Below the pieces are notes generated by a model. The model was not told the DNA's origin. It saw only the letters and a program-made list of their open reading frames with translations, and ran no database searches. A stretch of 64,000 nt of DNA. It comes from Psychrobacillus sp044762655. Lineage in GTDB: Bacteria > Bacillota > Bacilli > Bacillales_A > Planococcaceae. The stretch lies in the NCBI RefSeq assembly GCF_044762655.1, contig NZ_JBIWER010000001.1:682001-746000 (forward strand), read 5' to 3'. Position numbers and translations under genes: made by a program. How positions within the stretch are numbered: position 1 is the stretch's first letter; each line of letters begins with the position of its first letter. Shown piece by piece: positions 1 to 9,511 of the stretch.

Positions 1-1363
1 AATGACTTCCGAATTTACCTGGCATTACAACCGGTACTCCATTTATCGTACCTTCCGCTGTATTTACACCTGGTAGATTCGTATACGCACCTGGGAACAC
101 TTGATGAGCATGACCTGTTACAATAGCATCTACCCCAGCCACTTTAGTTAATAAATACGTAACGTCCTCTTCGCCTTTCGTATGAATAGCATCTCCCATA
201 CCTGAGTGAGAAAGAACTACGATTACTTCTGCTCCTTGCGCTTTCATTTGCGGAATAACTGCTTTAACTGCATCCACAGAGTCGTCTACTGTCACTTTTC
301 CCTCTAAAATTGATTTATCCCATTTCAAAATATCTGGAGGAACGATTCCAGTAACTCCTACTTTAAGAGACACTTCTTTGCCTTTAGAATCTTTTACTTT
401 TTTCGTAATGATTGAGTATGGATTGTATTTATTTTTACCTATTTTTGCATCCTTCACGTTTGCATTTACGAATGGATAATCTGCATCATCTAATACTTCG
501 TCTAAATAATCTAGTCCATAGTTGAACTCATGGTTTCCTAATGTCCCAGCGTCATAACCAAGAAGTTCCATTGTCGTAATCGAAGGATGTTCTTCTCCAT
601 CTACTAATTTATCAACCGTTACTTTATATGATCCCAGTGGAGTTCCTTGTATTAAATCTCCATTGTCGAACAATAAAGAATTACTATTCTCTTTGCGTGC
701 ATTTTTGATCAAAGTAGCTGTTTTAGCCAGACCAAGACTATTGGATTCTGCATCCTTATAATAGTCGTAGTTTACGATGTTCGTATGAATATCTGACGTG
801 CCTAAAATGCGAAGTGCTACTGTAGAATTTGCCTTACTCGGATTATATTCCTTTAAGAAGCGATGCACGATGTTTTTCATTTCACCTGGAGTAACTAATT
901 TAACAGGTTTGATCGTTTTGTCTGCAAAGCCAAGGAAAAAGCCCAAGCCTACTCCTTTAGAGACTTCAGGTAAAAGACTTCTACTAATATTTTTGTTGTC
1001 TTTGAATTTGTTTACATTTGCTTGTGGGAACGTTTTGTCTGTATCAACACCACGAACGGCAATAACAAATGCTTGTTCACGATTAAGTTTTTCGGAAGGT
1101 GCGAATGTTTTAGCTGACTTTCCTTTAACAAGTCCTAACTGTACTGCTTTTTCCACATAAGGTGCCAAATCTTTTGGTACATCCTTATACGTTAATGAAC
1201 TTCCTGAGCCTAGCTCCACTCCCATTCCAGTAATGAGTGTTTTAATGTAGTCTCCTCTTGTTACGCCTGAGTCTTTACTAGCAGCTTCTCCATTGGAAAC
1301 TCCACTCGTTGCTAACAAACTTAATGCAAGTGCAGATGCCGTGACTTTTTTCCAAACCGTCAT
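1..1363 (-). CDS. SLH-domain CpdB-like 2',3'-cyclic-nucleotide phosphodiesterase/nucleotidase (3' end outside window)
   Basis: About 454 codons are visible and the reading frame runs off the left edge, so the C-terminus is missing. The ATG at 1361-1363 follows a GGGGA ribosome site and opens a signal peptide (MTVWKKVTASALALSLLATS). Weak SLH-like repeats fill roughly residues 30-180. A metallophosphoesterase domain follows with the family motifs: an S-D-I-H metal site, DNGDLIQGTPLG, GNHEFNYGLDYL, VLSHSG and GHAHQVFPG. The NYDYY stretch just after the DxH motif is typical of CpdB/YfkN proteins rather than plain 5'-nucleotidases. It would hydrolyse 2',3'-cyclic nucleotides and 3'-nucleotides outside the cell, held to the wall by the SLH repeats. 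A 5'-nucleotidase C-terminal domain is expected past the edge. Confidence 0.85.
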   Translation of the reverse strand, partial: MTVWKKVTASALALSLLATSGVSNGEAASKDSGVTRGDYIKTLITGMGVELGSGSSLTYKDVPKDLAPYVEKAVQLGLVKGKSAKTFAPSEKLNREQAFVIAVRGVDTDKTFPQANVNKFKDNKNISRSLLPEVSKGVGLGFFLGFADKTIKPVKLVTPGEMKNIVHRFLKEYNPSKANSTVALRILGTSDIHTNIVNYDYYKDAESNSLGLAKTATLIKNARKENSNSLLFDNGDLIQGTPLGSYKVTVDKLVDGEEHPSITTMELLGYDAGTLGNHEFNYGLDYLDEVLDDADYPFVNANVKDAKIGKNKYNPYSIITKKVKDSKGKEVSLKVGVTGIVPPDILKWDKSILEGKVTVDDSVDAVKAVIPQMKAQGAEVIVVLSHSGMGDAIHTKGEEDVTYLLTKVAGVDAIVTGHAHQVFPGAYTNLPGVNTAEGTINGVPVVMPGKFGSH

Positions 1364-1578
1364 TCTCAAATCCCCTTCAACTGTTAGAATTGTGAATCTA
1401 TTAAATTATACAATATGATTGTTAAACTATGGTAAATAATTTATTAAACCTAAAAAACATTATTTTAAACCTATTTTTGAGTCTTGTAATGAAATTGAAA
1501 TATTACTGTAAACTAATTAATGATTACTTCATGATAGACTAGTTTCAGAGCAATTGAAGGGAGTAACACAAATTTAGT

Positions 1579-2466
1579 ATGAAGAAATTAATCTCACTTA
1601 TAGTATTAAGTTTACTAATTACTTTTTCTGGCACTCAATCCACGGAAGCAGCATCCATATCTTCTATTAAAACAGAAGCATTTAAATATTTAGGTACACC
1701 ATATAAGTACGGCGGAACTACAACAAGCGGTTTTGACTGTTCGGCATTTGTTCAACAAGTATTCAAAGATATCGGCATTTCTTTACCACGTGATACTGGG
1801 TCTCAGTACCAACAAGGTAAAGCAGTAAGTAAAAGCAACTTAGAATTAGGTGACTTAGTCTTTTTTAATACGACTGGGAAAGGTGTTTCCCACGTAGGTA
1901 TATACATAGGAGATAATAAGTTCGTCCATGCAGCAAGTTCTAAAGGTGTTTCAGTAGCATCGATATATGATCCATATTATTGGGGTAGCAAGTATATTGG
2001 CGCTAAACGTATTGCAGAAGAGGCAGCAACTGAAGTTAAAGCAGCGGCTACTGAAGTAAATGCAACTCGTGGTGAAGTAGCAATGGTCCTTGCAAACAAG
2101 TTAAACTTAACTTCAAAAGATACAACTTCTAACTTTAATGATGTTCAATCGAACTCAGCATATTTTGAAGCAATTCAAGCGGTTTCTGAAGCGGGAATTT
2201 TTACTGGGGATAACAACGGTAACTTTAATCCATCGAATCATCTAACTCGTGCAGAACTAGCAAAGGTATTAGTGAATGCATTTGATATCGAATCTGGCAC
2301 TGGCAGCTATTCATTCAAAGATGTGTCAGCAAGTTATTGGGCAGCACCTTATATTCAAGTGTTAGCACAGCATAATATCACTCGTGGTATGGGTGATGGA
2401 ACGTTTGGAATTTCAGATCAATTAACGAAATCTCAGTTGAATATGTTTATTGAAAGAATTAAATAA
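1579..2466 (+). CDS. NlpC/P60 cell-wall endopeptidase with C-terminal SLH repeats
   Basis: 295 aa exported hydrolase. The signal peptide covers residues 1-25 and an NlpC/P60 domain about residues 28-145. The likely catalytic triad is Cys54 (GFDCSAF), His105 (SHVGIYIG) and His117 (FVHAAS). This family cuts the D-gamma-glutamyl-meso-DAP or related peptide bond of peptidoglycan stem peptides. Residues about 165-295 are two to three SLH repeats, which tether it to secondary cell wall polymer. SLH at the C-terminus is the reverse of most SLH enzymes in this window. The ribosome site (AAGGGAG, 1557-1563) is 15 bases from the ATG, longer than usual, but an in-frame stop at 1564 rules out an earlier start. 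A strong terminator follows, so it is probably a single-gene unit. Confidence 0.93.
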   Translation: MKKLISLIVLSLLITFSGTQSTEAASISSIKTEAFKYLGTPYKYGGTTTSGFDCSAFVQQVFKDIGISLPRDTGSQYQQGKAVSKSNLELGDLVFFNTTGKGVSHVGIYIGDNKFVHAASSKGVSVASIYDPYYWGSKYIGAKRIAEEAATEVKAAATEVNATRGEVAMVLANKLNLTSKDTTSNFNDVQSNSAYFEAIQAVSEAGIFTGDNNGNFNPSNHLTRAELAKVLVNAFDIESGTGSYSFKDVSASYWAAPYIQVLAQHNITRGMGDGTFGISDQLTKSQLNMFIERIK

Positions 2467-2476
2467 TAATAGCTAA

Positions 2477-2506
2477 CCCCTCTCGCCAAAGTGAGAGGGG
2501 TTTTTG
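2477..2506 (+). terminator. Intrinsic terminator of the NlpC/P60-SLH gene
   Basis: A perfect 8-bp GC-rich stem (CCCCTCTC with GAGAGGGG) and 8-base loop are followed by TTTTTGTTT, eleven bases after the stop codon. Confidence 0.9.
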
Positions 2507-2566
2507 TTTGAGCTCAGACTGTTAATCATCTTGCAGTGTTTAGTAATACTACTGATTTCCGTTACA

Positions 2567-2659
2567 GGCGGACGCTTTCCGCGGGCACGGCTTCAATCTC
2601 CTCGTCACTGCATTCCTGCGGGGCTTTCAGCTCGTGCTGTTCCCGCTGGAGTCGCCGCC
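2567..2659. repeat. GC-rich imperfect palindrome (REP-like intergenic element)
   Basis: A GC-rich block in AT-rich surroundings. Its ends are imperfect inverted copies (GGCGGACGCTTTCCGCGGGC and the complement of TCCCGCTGGAGTCGCCGCC). It resembles the palindromic intergenic repeats, about 90-100 bp long, that I know to be scattered through many Bacillaceae genomes. Only one copy is in this window, so repetitiveness is from general knowledge and was not observed here. The rest of 2467-3088 shows no convincing gene. Confidence 0.55.
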
Positions 2660-2968
2660 TTGCACTCCAATCAAAATAGCGGGTGGTACTAACCTACAAG
2701 ATTAAGCATAGTTTATAGCTTGGAGGATAAGATGAGCCAAAGTTAATATATTGATAATATGGTCTGTAAAGATTAGGTATACTACTCTGAAGTGTTCACC
2801 AAATAATGAAGTGAAATAGCGAACGAAATTGTATCTTCAAGAGCTCCCTCTATGAATAGGAGAGTATTTTTTTCTCTTGTTTCATCAAAAAGCACTTACC
2901 TGTTTCTAAGAGTTGTAAGAGGAGAACAGATAGACAAACGCCATAAGATTACCGAAAAAAAGGATACT

Positions 2969-3001
2969 GGTTTGGTTGTAACGAACAGTCACAACCAAAC
3001 C
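2969..3001 (-). terminator. Perfect 11-bp inverted repeat, possible terminator of the lipoprotein pair
   Basis: GGTTTGGTTGT and ACAACCAAACC flank an 11-base loop. Read leftwards a run of seven T begins about eight bases after the stem, which is far for a standard terminator. It lies 88 bases past the stop of the lipoprotein gene ending at 3089. Confidence 0.4.
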
Positions 3002-3088
3002 AACATTCTTAAAAATTCCACGGTAATCATATAGCAAAACATCTGTCCAAAGCCCTTCGAAAACGATAGAAACAGTTTTGACTTATTG

Positions 3089-3946
3089 TCATTGAACTTC
3101 GAAGGTATCCTCTAGTACGAATTTATGTTTTGCTGAGCCGGCGTTGAGTGCTAGTTTGTAGGTTCCTTTTGTTAGTGTATAACCAGTTAGCAGTTCGCTA
3201 TTATGGGAACCGGGTGTTAATAATGTTGATTCATCTTCTATATCTAAATAACTCATTGACCATGCTGTACGAATCATTGCTGGTCCTAGAAAACCACCTG
3301 TTTGTTGTTGTCGTTTTACTTCTACCCATTTTTTGTCTTCCTGCTTGTATACGTGCCAGTTCGTACCGTAGGACAAGTGGTTTGGTCCCCAGTTTTCTAC
3401 GATGAACGTAATTTGCTCGTTTGGTTTGTATCTGTCTTTCATGACGTTCATGGCCATATTATACGTTTCAAATGTTGTATATAGAGGGTCATATCGTGTA
3501 TCCTTCAAATTTCCATCCTTATCATATACTTTTAATGTGTAACGGTAAAGCTTGCCGGGTTTGTTTGGTATTTTTACAGGTGCCTCTTCTAAATTACTCG
3601 TTGTCTTTTTCTCTATTAGTATTGGTTTCTCTGCATGTCGATTTACTTCCTCTAGCAGCACATTCATGACATAGCCTTTTTGTAATTTGTCTGGTAAATC
3701 GGGTTCATAGGTACTTCCCGGATATATTTCGATTGCGCTACCTCCTCTTGATATTCCATATCGTATAAAGACATTTCCAGTTGAGTTACGACTCGTACCG
3801 TCATTGACGACTCTTGCAAATATAGGTATGTACAGTTCTTGAAAGGTTCCTATTGAATTGGTTATTTCCACTTCTGCACTTTGCTTATTTGGAGCACAGC
3901 TTGATAGTAGAAGAACGGAAATTCCTACGGCTAGTAATCTTTTCAT
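3089..3946 (-). CDS. Lipoprotein with C-terminal Ig-like domain, function unknown
   Basis: 285 aa. The N-terminus is a lipoprotein signal with a lipobox ending LLSSC, so Cys17 should be lipidated and the protein anchored on the outer face of the membrane. Residues about 170-285 look like a beta-sandwich of the kind found in Bacillus surface lipoproteins (YKPNEQITFIVENWG, then a long TYKLAL strand and a final EDTFEV strand). There is no catalytic motif. It begins 18 bases after the stop of another lipoprotein gene on the same strand, so the two are probably co-transcribed and may act together. I do not recognise a specific family. Confidence 0.75.
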   Translation of the reverse strand: MKRLLAVGISVLLLSSCAPNKQSAEVEITNSIGTFQELYIPIFARVVNDGTSRNSTGNVFIRYGISRGGSAIEIYPGSTYEPDLPDKLQKGYVMNVLLEEVNRHAEKPILIEKKTTSNLEEAPVKIPNKPGKLYRYTLKVYDKDGNLKDTRYDPLYTTFETYNMAMNVMKDRYKPNEQITFIVENWGPNHLSYGTNWHVYKQEDKKWVEVKRQQQTGGFLGPAMIRTAWSMSYLDIEDESTLLTPGSHNSELLTGYTLTKGTYKLALNAGSAKHKFVLEDTFEVQ

Positions 3947-3964
3947 ATGCTGAAGTCCTCCATT

Positions 3965-4495
3965 CTATTTTTGGATCGGAACTTTCGTTGTTGTTTTACC
4001 TTCATGTATTGTTGCATGTGTCAGGCTTTGGCTGATTTTTTTATCTAAGAATATAATATTTGTTCGAGGGGATGCATCAGAAGTACAAATACTACCACTG
4101 TTTTTTAACGTTAGGTTCAAATTTCCTTTATTATCATACTCGATATTTTCTATTTCTTGAGGACAGCTTCCAGATTCCTCATAACTAATTAAAAGGATGT
4201 CTTCTTCTTCATTATCTGCGCTTGGCAACTCATTCTGTAGAGAGATTAACTCCTCTAGGGTGTCTTCTGACTTAACGATTTGGACAAGATATTGGTAGTG
4301 TGGCGTTTCTTCTCGTTTAAAGGAAAGCTCGTCAAAATTCGTAGGAAAACTTTCTTCTGTTGCAACTACCTTAAAATTTTTTTCTGTCTCTACTACCTTA
4401 GTGCTTTCATCTCTTTGTGTAGTAGTTGGATTAGAGCAACTAGTCAATAAAAGTAGGATAAGTCCGAGTATGGATAGTGACGTTCTGATCTTCAC
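3965..4495 (-). CDS. Small lipoprotein of unknown function
   Basis: 176 aa from a GTG start at 4493-4495. That start is preferred to the longer frame (to 4558) because a good ribosome site (AAGGGGGC) lies just upstream and the protein then begins directly with a lipoprotein signal (ILGLILLLLTSC). The mature part is acidic and polar with several Glu-rich stretches and no motif I recognise. It is the first gene of a probable two-gene unit with the Ig-like lipoprotein 18 bases downstream. Confidence 0.7.
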   Translation of the reverse strand: MKIRTSLSILGLILLLLTSCSNPTTTQRDESTKVVETEKNFKVVATEESFPTNFDELSFKREETPHYQYLVQIVKSEDTLEELISLQNELPSADNEEEDILLISYEESGSCPQEIENIEYDNKGNLNLTLKNSGSICTSDASPRTNIIFLDKKISQSLTHATIHEGKTTTKVPIQK

Positions 4496-4563
4496 TTGGT
4501 TTGCCCCCTTTATATGTATTTGACGGAAGTCTTTAAGAAAAGTTACATTTATTAACACCTATT

Positions 4564-4601
4564 AAAAAAACCGAAAACTTTACTATTCGTAAAATTCTCG
4601 G
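4564..4601 (-). terminator. Terminator of the SLH-DUF4855 gene
   Basis: Read leftwards, a 13-bp stem with a few wobble pairs (CCGAGAATTTTAC with GTAAAGTTTTCGG) and a 5-base loop is followed by seven T. It lies 37 bases after the stop codon of the SLH-DUF4855 gene. Confidence 0.85.
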
Positions 4602-4637
4602 GGCTAATCTTTTTTGAGGGAGTTTTTGTTCCATCCT

Positions 4638-6341
4638 CTATTCTTCTATTGAAAAGGGAAAAAAAGTATCGGTCAATTGTTTATAGAAGTTTTGATACAC
4701 GGGATAATTGAAAGTGGCCATTCGATAAACCATATTTCTATCCTGATAAAACATCATACCTTTTTCGGATAGATTATATCGCTTGGCAAAATCCATATAC
4801 ATTTCAAAAGCTTCCGCACCTTGTAATGCTTGGGCTTCCGTTCCATATGAATCTATCTCCATAGTAATACCTGCTCCGTAGATTTGAGCATTTACGAATG
4901 CACGGTGCAGTCTTTCTTCTTTATTTGTGATATTCGTTCTAAAAGCATTTGGTTGTAGAAACGCTGCATCAAACCCATAGCTTTTCCATTTTCTGAAATT
5001 TGTGGAAGTTGCATGTGGTGCGTATATAAAGAACTTCCCTTTGTTTCTAATATAGTTTGACAAAGTTGAAATAAGCACTTCATCCTCTGTTACCTTTACT
5101 GTTTCATTCATCCAATAAAAGCCTTTTAAGTTTAAGTTGTCAAATTGACTACTTTGCATTTTATTCAAAACACGATCAATATACCATTTGCCAATATCAT
5201 AACGAGCATAGACATCATTCGCAATTTCGGAACCATCTAATGCTATAAAGTCTTCTGTGCGTTTTGGATATGGAATTGTAATATATATATCTGCTTTTTG
5301 ACCCTTAGCTTTTGCTGCAGTATTTAAATTATTTAACGCACCGTCATCTGCAAATGTCCTATTTAGTATCCACTCATATTCAGCATAGTTCGCTTTGTTC
5401 TGCGCAGTTTCTGAAAACTGTCCTCCATCATAACGCAATGCTAAAATTACAAAGGTATCAAACATGCTCTGTTCCTTGTCTTCCTGAGTTTTATAGGACA
5501 GATATGGATCGAAAAACGATGGAGTAAATGTGTCATTCTCCCCAAGTCCATTATAAATCAAGACCCCTGCTTTTATGCCTGTCTTGTCTGCATTTGCAAC
5601 TTCTTGTGAGAATGACATATATTTGTGACTTGCGGGATGAATGCTACTGCCCTCGTAATTACCAGCCAAATAAATTGCAGTATCTAACGATTGTACTGTC
5701 TCCACTACTTCCCCATTCACTTTTATCTCATATGCTATAGGCTGGTGGAAAACTCTGGATAAGAAAGCACTAAATTGCGCACGGGTAACTTGCTCCAGAG
5801 GTCGAAACGTTTTATCTTTGTAACCTTCTGTTACCTCATGATACAAAATAGCATCAATATATTCGTAATAGGGATTATCTCTAGAAACATCCACAAATGA
5901 CGAAGTTCCATTTCCATTGTAACCAAAAGCTGTGGCTAAGGCCCTAGCCATTTCATTTCTTGTTAGATTGCCATCAGGGAGAAACTTCCCTTCAAACGTT
6001 GAAAACCATCCTCGTGAAAGTGCCATTTCCACTTCTTTGTACCCAGGTGAGGTTGGAAGCATATCCTTCACTACTACTTCCTGATCCCCAAGTTCTGTTT
6101 TTTCCAAAGCTCTAACCATCATGACTGCTGCATCTTTACGTTTAATTGTTAGTCCGGGTTTAAACTCTCCACCCTTAAATCCTGTAATTACGTTAAAACT
6201 CGACAAAAAATTTATGTCATTATAAGCCCAATATGTATAGTCAACATCCTTATAATTATGTGCCTGTGCCAATGGAGTAAAGCTACCCAATCCTAAAACA
6301 ATTGTTGCAAGTATAACAATAATAAATTTAATAAATTTCAT
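4638..6341 (-). CDS. SLH-domain protein with DUF4855 (TIM-barrel-like) domain
   Basis: 567 aa from the ATG at 6339-6341, which has a GAAGGGAG site five bases upstream and opens a signal peptide ending near LAQAHN. The longer frame to 6443 lacks these. Three SLH repeats cover about residues 30-205. The rest (about 225-565) matches what I know of DUF4855, a family of bacterial surface proteins with glycosidase-like character. The segments LKGFYWMNETV, FFIYAPHATSTNFRKWKSYGFDAAFLQPNAF and an acidic EIDSYGTEAQ recall glycoside hydrolase barrels. The substrate is unknown; a cell-surface or host polysaccharide is a guess. It is a single-gene unit with its own terminator. Confidence 0.8.
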   Translation of the reverse strand: MKFIKFIIVILATIVLGLGSFTPLAQAHNYKDVDYTYWAYNDINFLSSFNVITGFKGGEFKPGLTIKRKDAAVMMVRALEKTELGDQEVVVKDMLPTSPGYKEVEMALSRGWFSTFEGKFLPDGNLTRNEMARALATAFGYNGNGTSSFVDVSRDNPYYEYIDAILYHEVTEGYKDKTFRPLEQVTRAQFSAFLSRVFHQPIAYEIKVNGEVVETVQSLDTAIYLAGNYEGSSIHPASHKYMSFSQEVANADKTGIKAGVLIYNGLGENDTFTPSFFDPYLSYKTQEDKEQSMFDTFVILALRYDGGQFSETAQNKANYAEYEWILNRTFADDGALNNLNTAAKAKGQKADIYITIPYPKRTEDFIALDGSEIANDVYARYDIGKWYIDRVLNKMQSSQFDNLNLKGFYWMNETVKVTEDEVLISTLSNYIRNKGKFFIYAPHATSTNFRKWKSYGFDAAFLQPNAFRTNITNKEERLHRAFVNAQIYGAGITMEIDSYGTEAQALQGAEAFEMYMDFAKRYNLSEKGMMFYQDRNMVYRMATFNYPVYQNFYKQLTDTFFPFSIEE

Positions 6342-6983
6342 AATTTCTCCCTTCAAAATGTTAATACCTTTCCATTCTCTCAATACTATTCTACTATGTA
6401 AAGTGACTTTCATCCTAAACTTTCGATTATTTAACGTATTCAACTATAATAAATTAAAAATTTAAGGAAGTTTTAATTATTTTTAAAGCAATATCTTTTA
6501 ATTTTATACAGTATCAGCTCTATTTGATGATATCCCTCTAAATTCAACTAAAGCAGGTATTACTTACTAGCAGTAACCTTCCTCTTATGGTTTATACAGC
6601 AATTATTTTACTCACAATTGCCTTCTATTAGTTACTACTTTACAATAGTAGAATTTCAATTTAAATTGGAAATTGTACCTTTCCAAATCTATAAGATTAT
6701 TTTTATGTTCTTTTTTTTCATCTATCTAAAATTAAAAAAACAATTAAATGCAACTCATTTTTTACCATTAATAGTAATTTAATAGTATCTTTTACTCTTC
6801 ATTTTTTAGTTAAACTGCAAAATACCTTTTAATATTTAATTGCATTTAGGTATTTAAGACCTATTTACTTTAAAGCGTTTTAATAGTGTTTAAGAAGGGA
6901 ATGAAGTAGAATACCAATATATTCTATAACTACTAGAGTATATATAAAATACCCTAATAAGGGTACATAGGAGGAAAAAATTA
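6342..6983 (+). promoter_or_regulatory. Long AT-rich leader upstream of the S-layer gene
   Basis: About 640 bases without a supportable gene. Long upstream regions with extended untranslated leaders are usual for S-layer genes. A weak promoter candidate is TTGCAT at 6840-6845 and TATTTA at 6862-6867. The RBS (AGGAGG, 6969-6974) is strong, nine bases before the ATG. A perfect inverted repeat, TACCCT-AATA-AGGGTA at 6950-6965, ends three bases before it. Confidence 0.45.
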
Positions 6984-9458
6984 ATGACGAAAAAATATAA
7001 CAATTATTCCAAGTTCGTAGCAACAGCAGCAACAGCTACTATGGTAGCTGCTGCAGTAGTCCCATCAGCATCTGCCGCATCATTTTCAGACGTTAGCTCT
7101 ACTTATAAGGTAGCAGTAGATTATTTAGTTGCTAATAATATCGCGAAAGGAAAATCAGACACAATTTTCGGTACAACTGATTCAATTACTCGCGGAGATG
7201 CTGCTGTAATGATAGCAAACGCCTTGAATCTTGATACAGCAAATGCCCCATCGGCTGGTTTCAAGGATGTTAATGCACGTGTTGCTGGTGCAGTTAATGC
7301 ACTAGTAGAACAAAAGATTGTATCTGGTAAAACAACCACAACATTCGAACCAGATACTAAAATTTCTCGTCAAGAAATGGCGAAAATTATCGCAAATGCA
7401 TATAACTTAAAAGCGGGAGCTACTAAAAACGAATTTACAGATGTAAATAGTAATTGGGATGCTTATGTAGATGCTTTAGTTGCGAACAAAATCACCTTCG
7501 GTAAAACTGGGTCAACTTTCGCTTCCACTGCATCCATCACTCGTGGAGAATTTGCTCTATTTGTTTACCGCGCTGAAAACCTTGCTCCACTTGCTAACGA
7601 AGTGGTATCAGTAACAGCTATCAACGCTAAAACTATTGAAGTAATCTTCAGTTCTCCAGTTGATGCTGCTACTTTAAAAAATGCTGCAAAAGAGGATTTA
7701 ATTCAAGTAAATGCTGGAACTGGCGCAAAAGCTCCTGGTACTGTTACACAAACACTTAGTAAGGATGGTAAAACCTTAACACTTACTGCGGCAGACTTCT
7801 TTAAAGGTGACTACACAATCTCTGTACCTTTTGAAACGGTAAAAGGTACAAATGGTGAATATGTTAAACCTGTAAACAAAACTATAAACGTAAATGACAC
7901 TACAGCACCGGTTGTTACTTCTGCAACTGCTACGGTGAATGATACAAAAACAAATGTGAAATTAGTTACATTACAATTTAACGAAGAAATTAAATCAATT
8001 GAATTCATCAAAATTGGTGATCAAAACTATGCTCCAACATCAACATCTATCAAAGGTAAAACTGCTACATTTGCAGTAGATTTGGATGCTACTAAAAACT
8101 ATGACATCACTGTTGTTAATGCAGCAGACGTTGCTGGGAATGTAAAAAATCTTCAAACGACTAGCCTTACTATTAATGTAGACAACACAGCTCCTTCTAT
8201 TACAAATGCTGTGGCTACTGGTGAGAACACATTAACCGTAACAGTTGATGAAGCTTTGGAAAATAACCAACTTGTCCTGACAGGCAAAGTAGGAACATTC
8301 AACTCAGATGTTGTATCGAAAGTTGAAGTAAATCCTGATAATGACAAAGAATATCTAGTAACGTTAAATGATACCTATCTATTTAAAAACGGTAATACTG
8401 ATACGGTAACACTAACTGCAGCAAAAGGAGCTCTTAAAGATTCTCTAGGAAACTCAAATGCAGAAGATATTACTAAATCTGTAGTTGTATCTAAAGATAT
8501 TGTAGCGCCAACTGTACAAAAAGTTGAAAACATTGTGAAAGACGGAAAAGTTACTGGTTTCACAGTTTCATACAATGAAGAAGTAGCAACTTTAGACACT
8601 GCTAAAATTTCAGTAGTTAACTCAAAGGATGAGATTTTATCGTTTGATAATATTGCTACAGCAGCAATTTCAGAAACAAATGCAAAAGAGGTTGTATATA
8701 CTTTCAAACCTGCTGCAACTGCAGATAGCTATACATTTAATTTTGCTGAAGGTTTAGTAGTGGATAAATCTCTTGGTCAAAATAAATCTCAAGCAAAATC
8801 TATTGTAGTAAAAGTAACAGATGCGGAAACTCCTGTGGAAACTACTTTCACTATTAAAGGGGCAACTGCTACTAATAATGAAATTACAGTTGACTTTGGC
8901 GAAAAAGTAAAAGCTAGTGGTTCTGCCTCAGGTCTTAATGCTTCTGCTTATAAGTTAAATGGTAAAGCATTACATGCTGATACAAAAATCGTATTTGTAC
9001 AAGACGGTGTGGGTACTGTAGATCAAACAAAAGTAAAAATTACCCTTCCTGCAGGATTTGTTACTGCTAGTGATTCACAAGCAATCTTCCAAGTTGCAGG
9101 TGTAGAAACATTGGATAACAAAGTAAATAATGCATTCACTACTTCTGTAGCTGTTACAGATAACACAGCCCCTGAAGCGAAATCATTCATTGCAACTGAG
9201 TTAACTGAACTTACTGTAACATACTCAGAAGCTGTGGCACTTGCTGATGGTACAGATGTAAAAGATGAGATAAAACTTTTCAATAACCAAGGTGCAGCGG
9301 TAGCAATTGATGCGTTCAAAGTAGTTGATGGCAAACTAGTATTAACAGTTGCAGATTCTTCTGCAGTTTCTAAGTTGACTACAATTGATAGCAACTCAAT
9401 TGATGTTAAAGACAAAGCTGGCGTACCTCAAAAAGCTGGAGTAACGATCAACAAATAA
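6984..9458 (+). CDS. S-layer protein (three SLH repeats, Ig-like domains)
   Basis: 824 aa. The signal peptide (cleavage near SASA-ASFS, residue 32) is followed by three SLH repeats at about 33-75, 92-140 and 155-200. The remainder is a string of beta-rich Ig-like/SbsC-type modules with recurring phrases such as VTVDEALENNQLVLTGKVG and ITVDFGEKVKASGS. The protein has no visible cysteine and is rich in Thr, Val, Ala and Asp, as S-layer proteins are. Its signal peptide closely resembles that of the second S-layer protein at 34348-37017, so the two are paralogues. It should self-assemble into the outer lattice, bound through SLH repeats to pyruvylated secondary cell wall polymer. The long leader, strong RBS and strong terminator fit a highly expressed single gene. 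Confidence 0.92.
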   Translation: MTKKYNNYSKFVATAATATMVAAAVVPSASAASFSDVSSTYKVAVDYLVANNIAKGKSDTIFGTTDSITRGDAAVMIANALNLDTANAPSAGFKDVNARVAGAVNALVEQKIVSGKTTTTFEPDTKISRQEMAKIIANAYNLKAGATKNEFTDVNSNWDAYVDALVANKITFGKTGSTFASTASITRGEFALFVYRAENLAPLANEVVSVTAINAKTIEVIFSSPVDAATLKNAAKEDLIQVNAGTGAKAPGTVTQTLSKDGKTLTLTAADFFKGDYTISVPFETVKGTNGEYVKPVNKTINVNDTTAPVVTSATATVNDTKTNVKLVTLQFNEEIKSIEFIKIGDQNYAPTSTSIKGKTATFAVDLDATKNYDITVVNAADVAGNVKNLQTTSLTINVDNTAPSITNAVATGENTLTVTVDEALENNQLVLTGKVGTFNSDVVSKVEVNPDNDKEYLVTLNDTYLFKNGNTDTVTLTAAKGALKDSLGNSNAEDITKSVVVSKDIVAPTVQKVENIVKDGKVTGFTVSYNEEVATLDTAKISVVNSKDEILSFDNIATAAISETNAKEVVYTFKPAATADSYTFNFAEGLVVDKSLGQNKSQAKSIVVKVTDAETPVETTFTIKGATATNNEITVDFGEKVKASGSASGLNASAYKLNGKALHADTKIVFVQDGVGTVDQTKVKITLPAGFVTASDSQAIFQVAGVETLDNKVNNAFTTSVAVTDNTAPEAKSFIATELTELTVTYSEAVALADGTDVKDEIKLFNNQGAAVAIDAFKVVDGKLVLTVADSSAVSKLTTIDSNSIDVKDKAGVPQKAGVTINK

Positions 9459-9470
9459 TTTTATAAGCAA

Positions 9471-9507
9471 ACACCCCCTAACTTTTATAAGTTAGGGGGT
9501 GTTTTTA
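9471..9507. terminator. Strong, probably bidirectional terminator between S-layer and subtilase genes
   Basis: ACACCCCCTAAC at 9471-9482 pairs perfectly with GTTAGGGGGTGT at 9491-9502 and is followed by TTTTTATTT. It sits between two convergent genes. The leftward T run is weak. Confidence 0.92.
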
Positions 9508-9511
9508 TTTA

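Noticed and set aside
2852..3034. 60-aa frame on the plus strand
   Set aside because: Weak composition, runs across the 11-bp inverted repeat and has no credible homology-like features.
8375..9415. Minus-strand frames within the S-layer gene
   Set aside because: They are antisense shadows of Thr/Val-rich coding sequence with no start signals.
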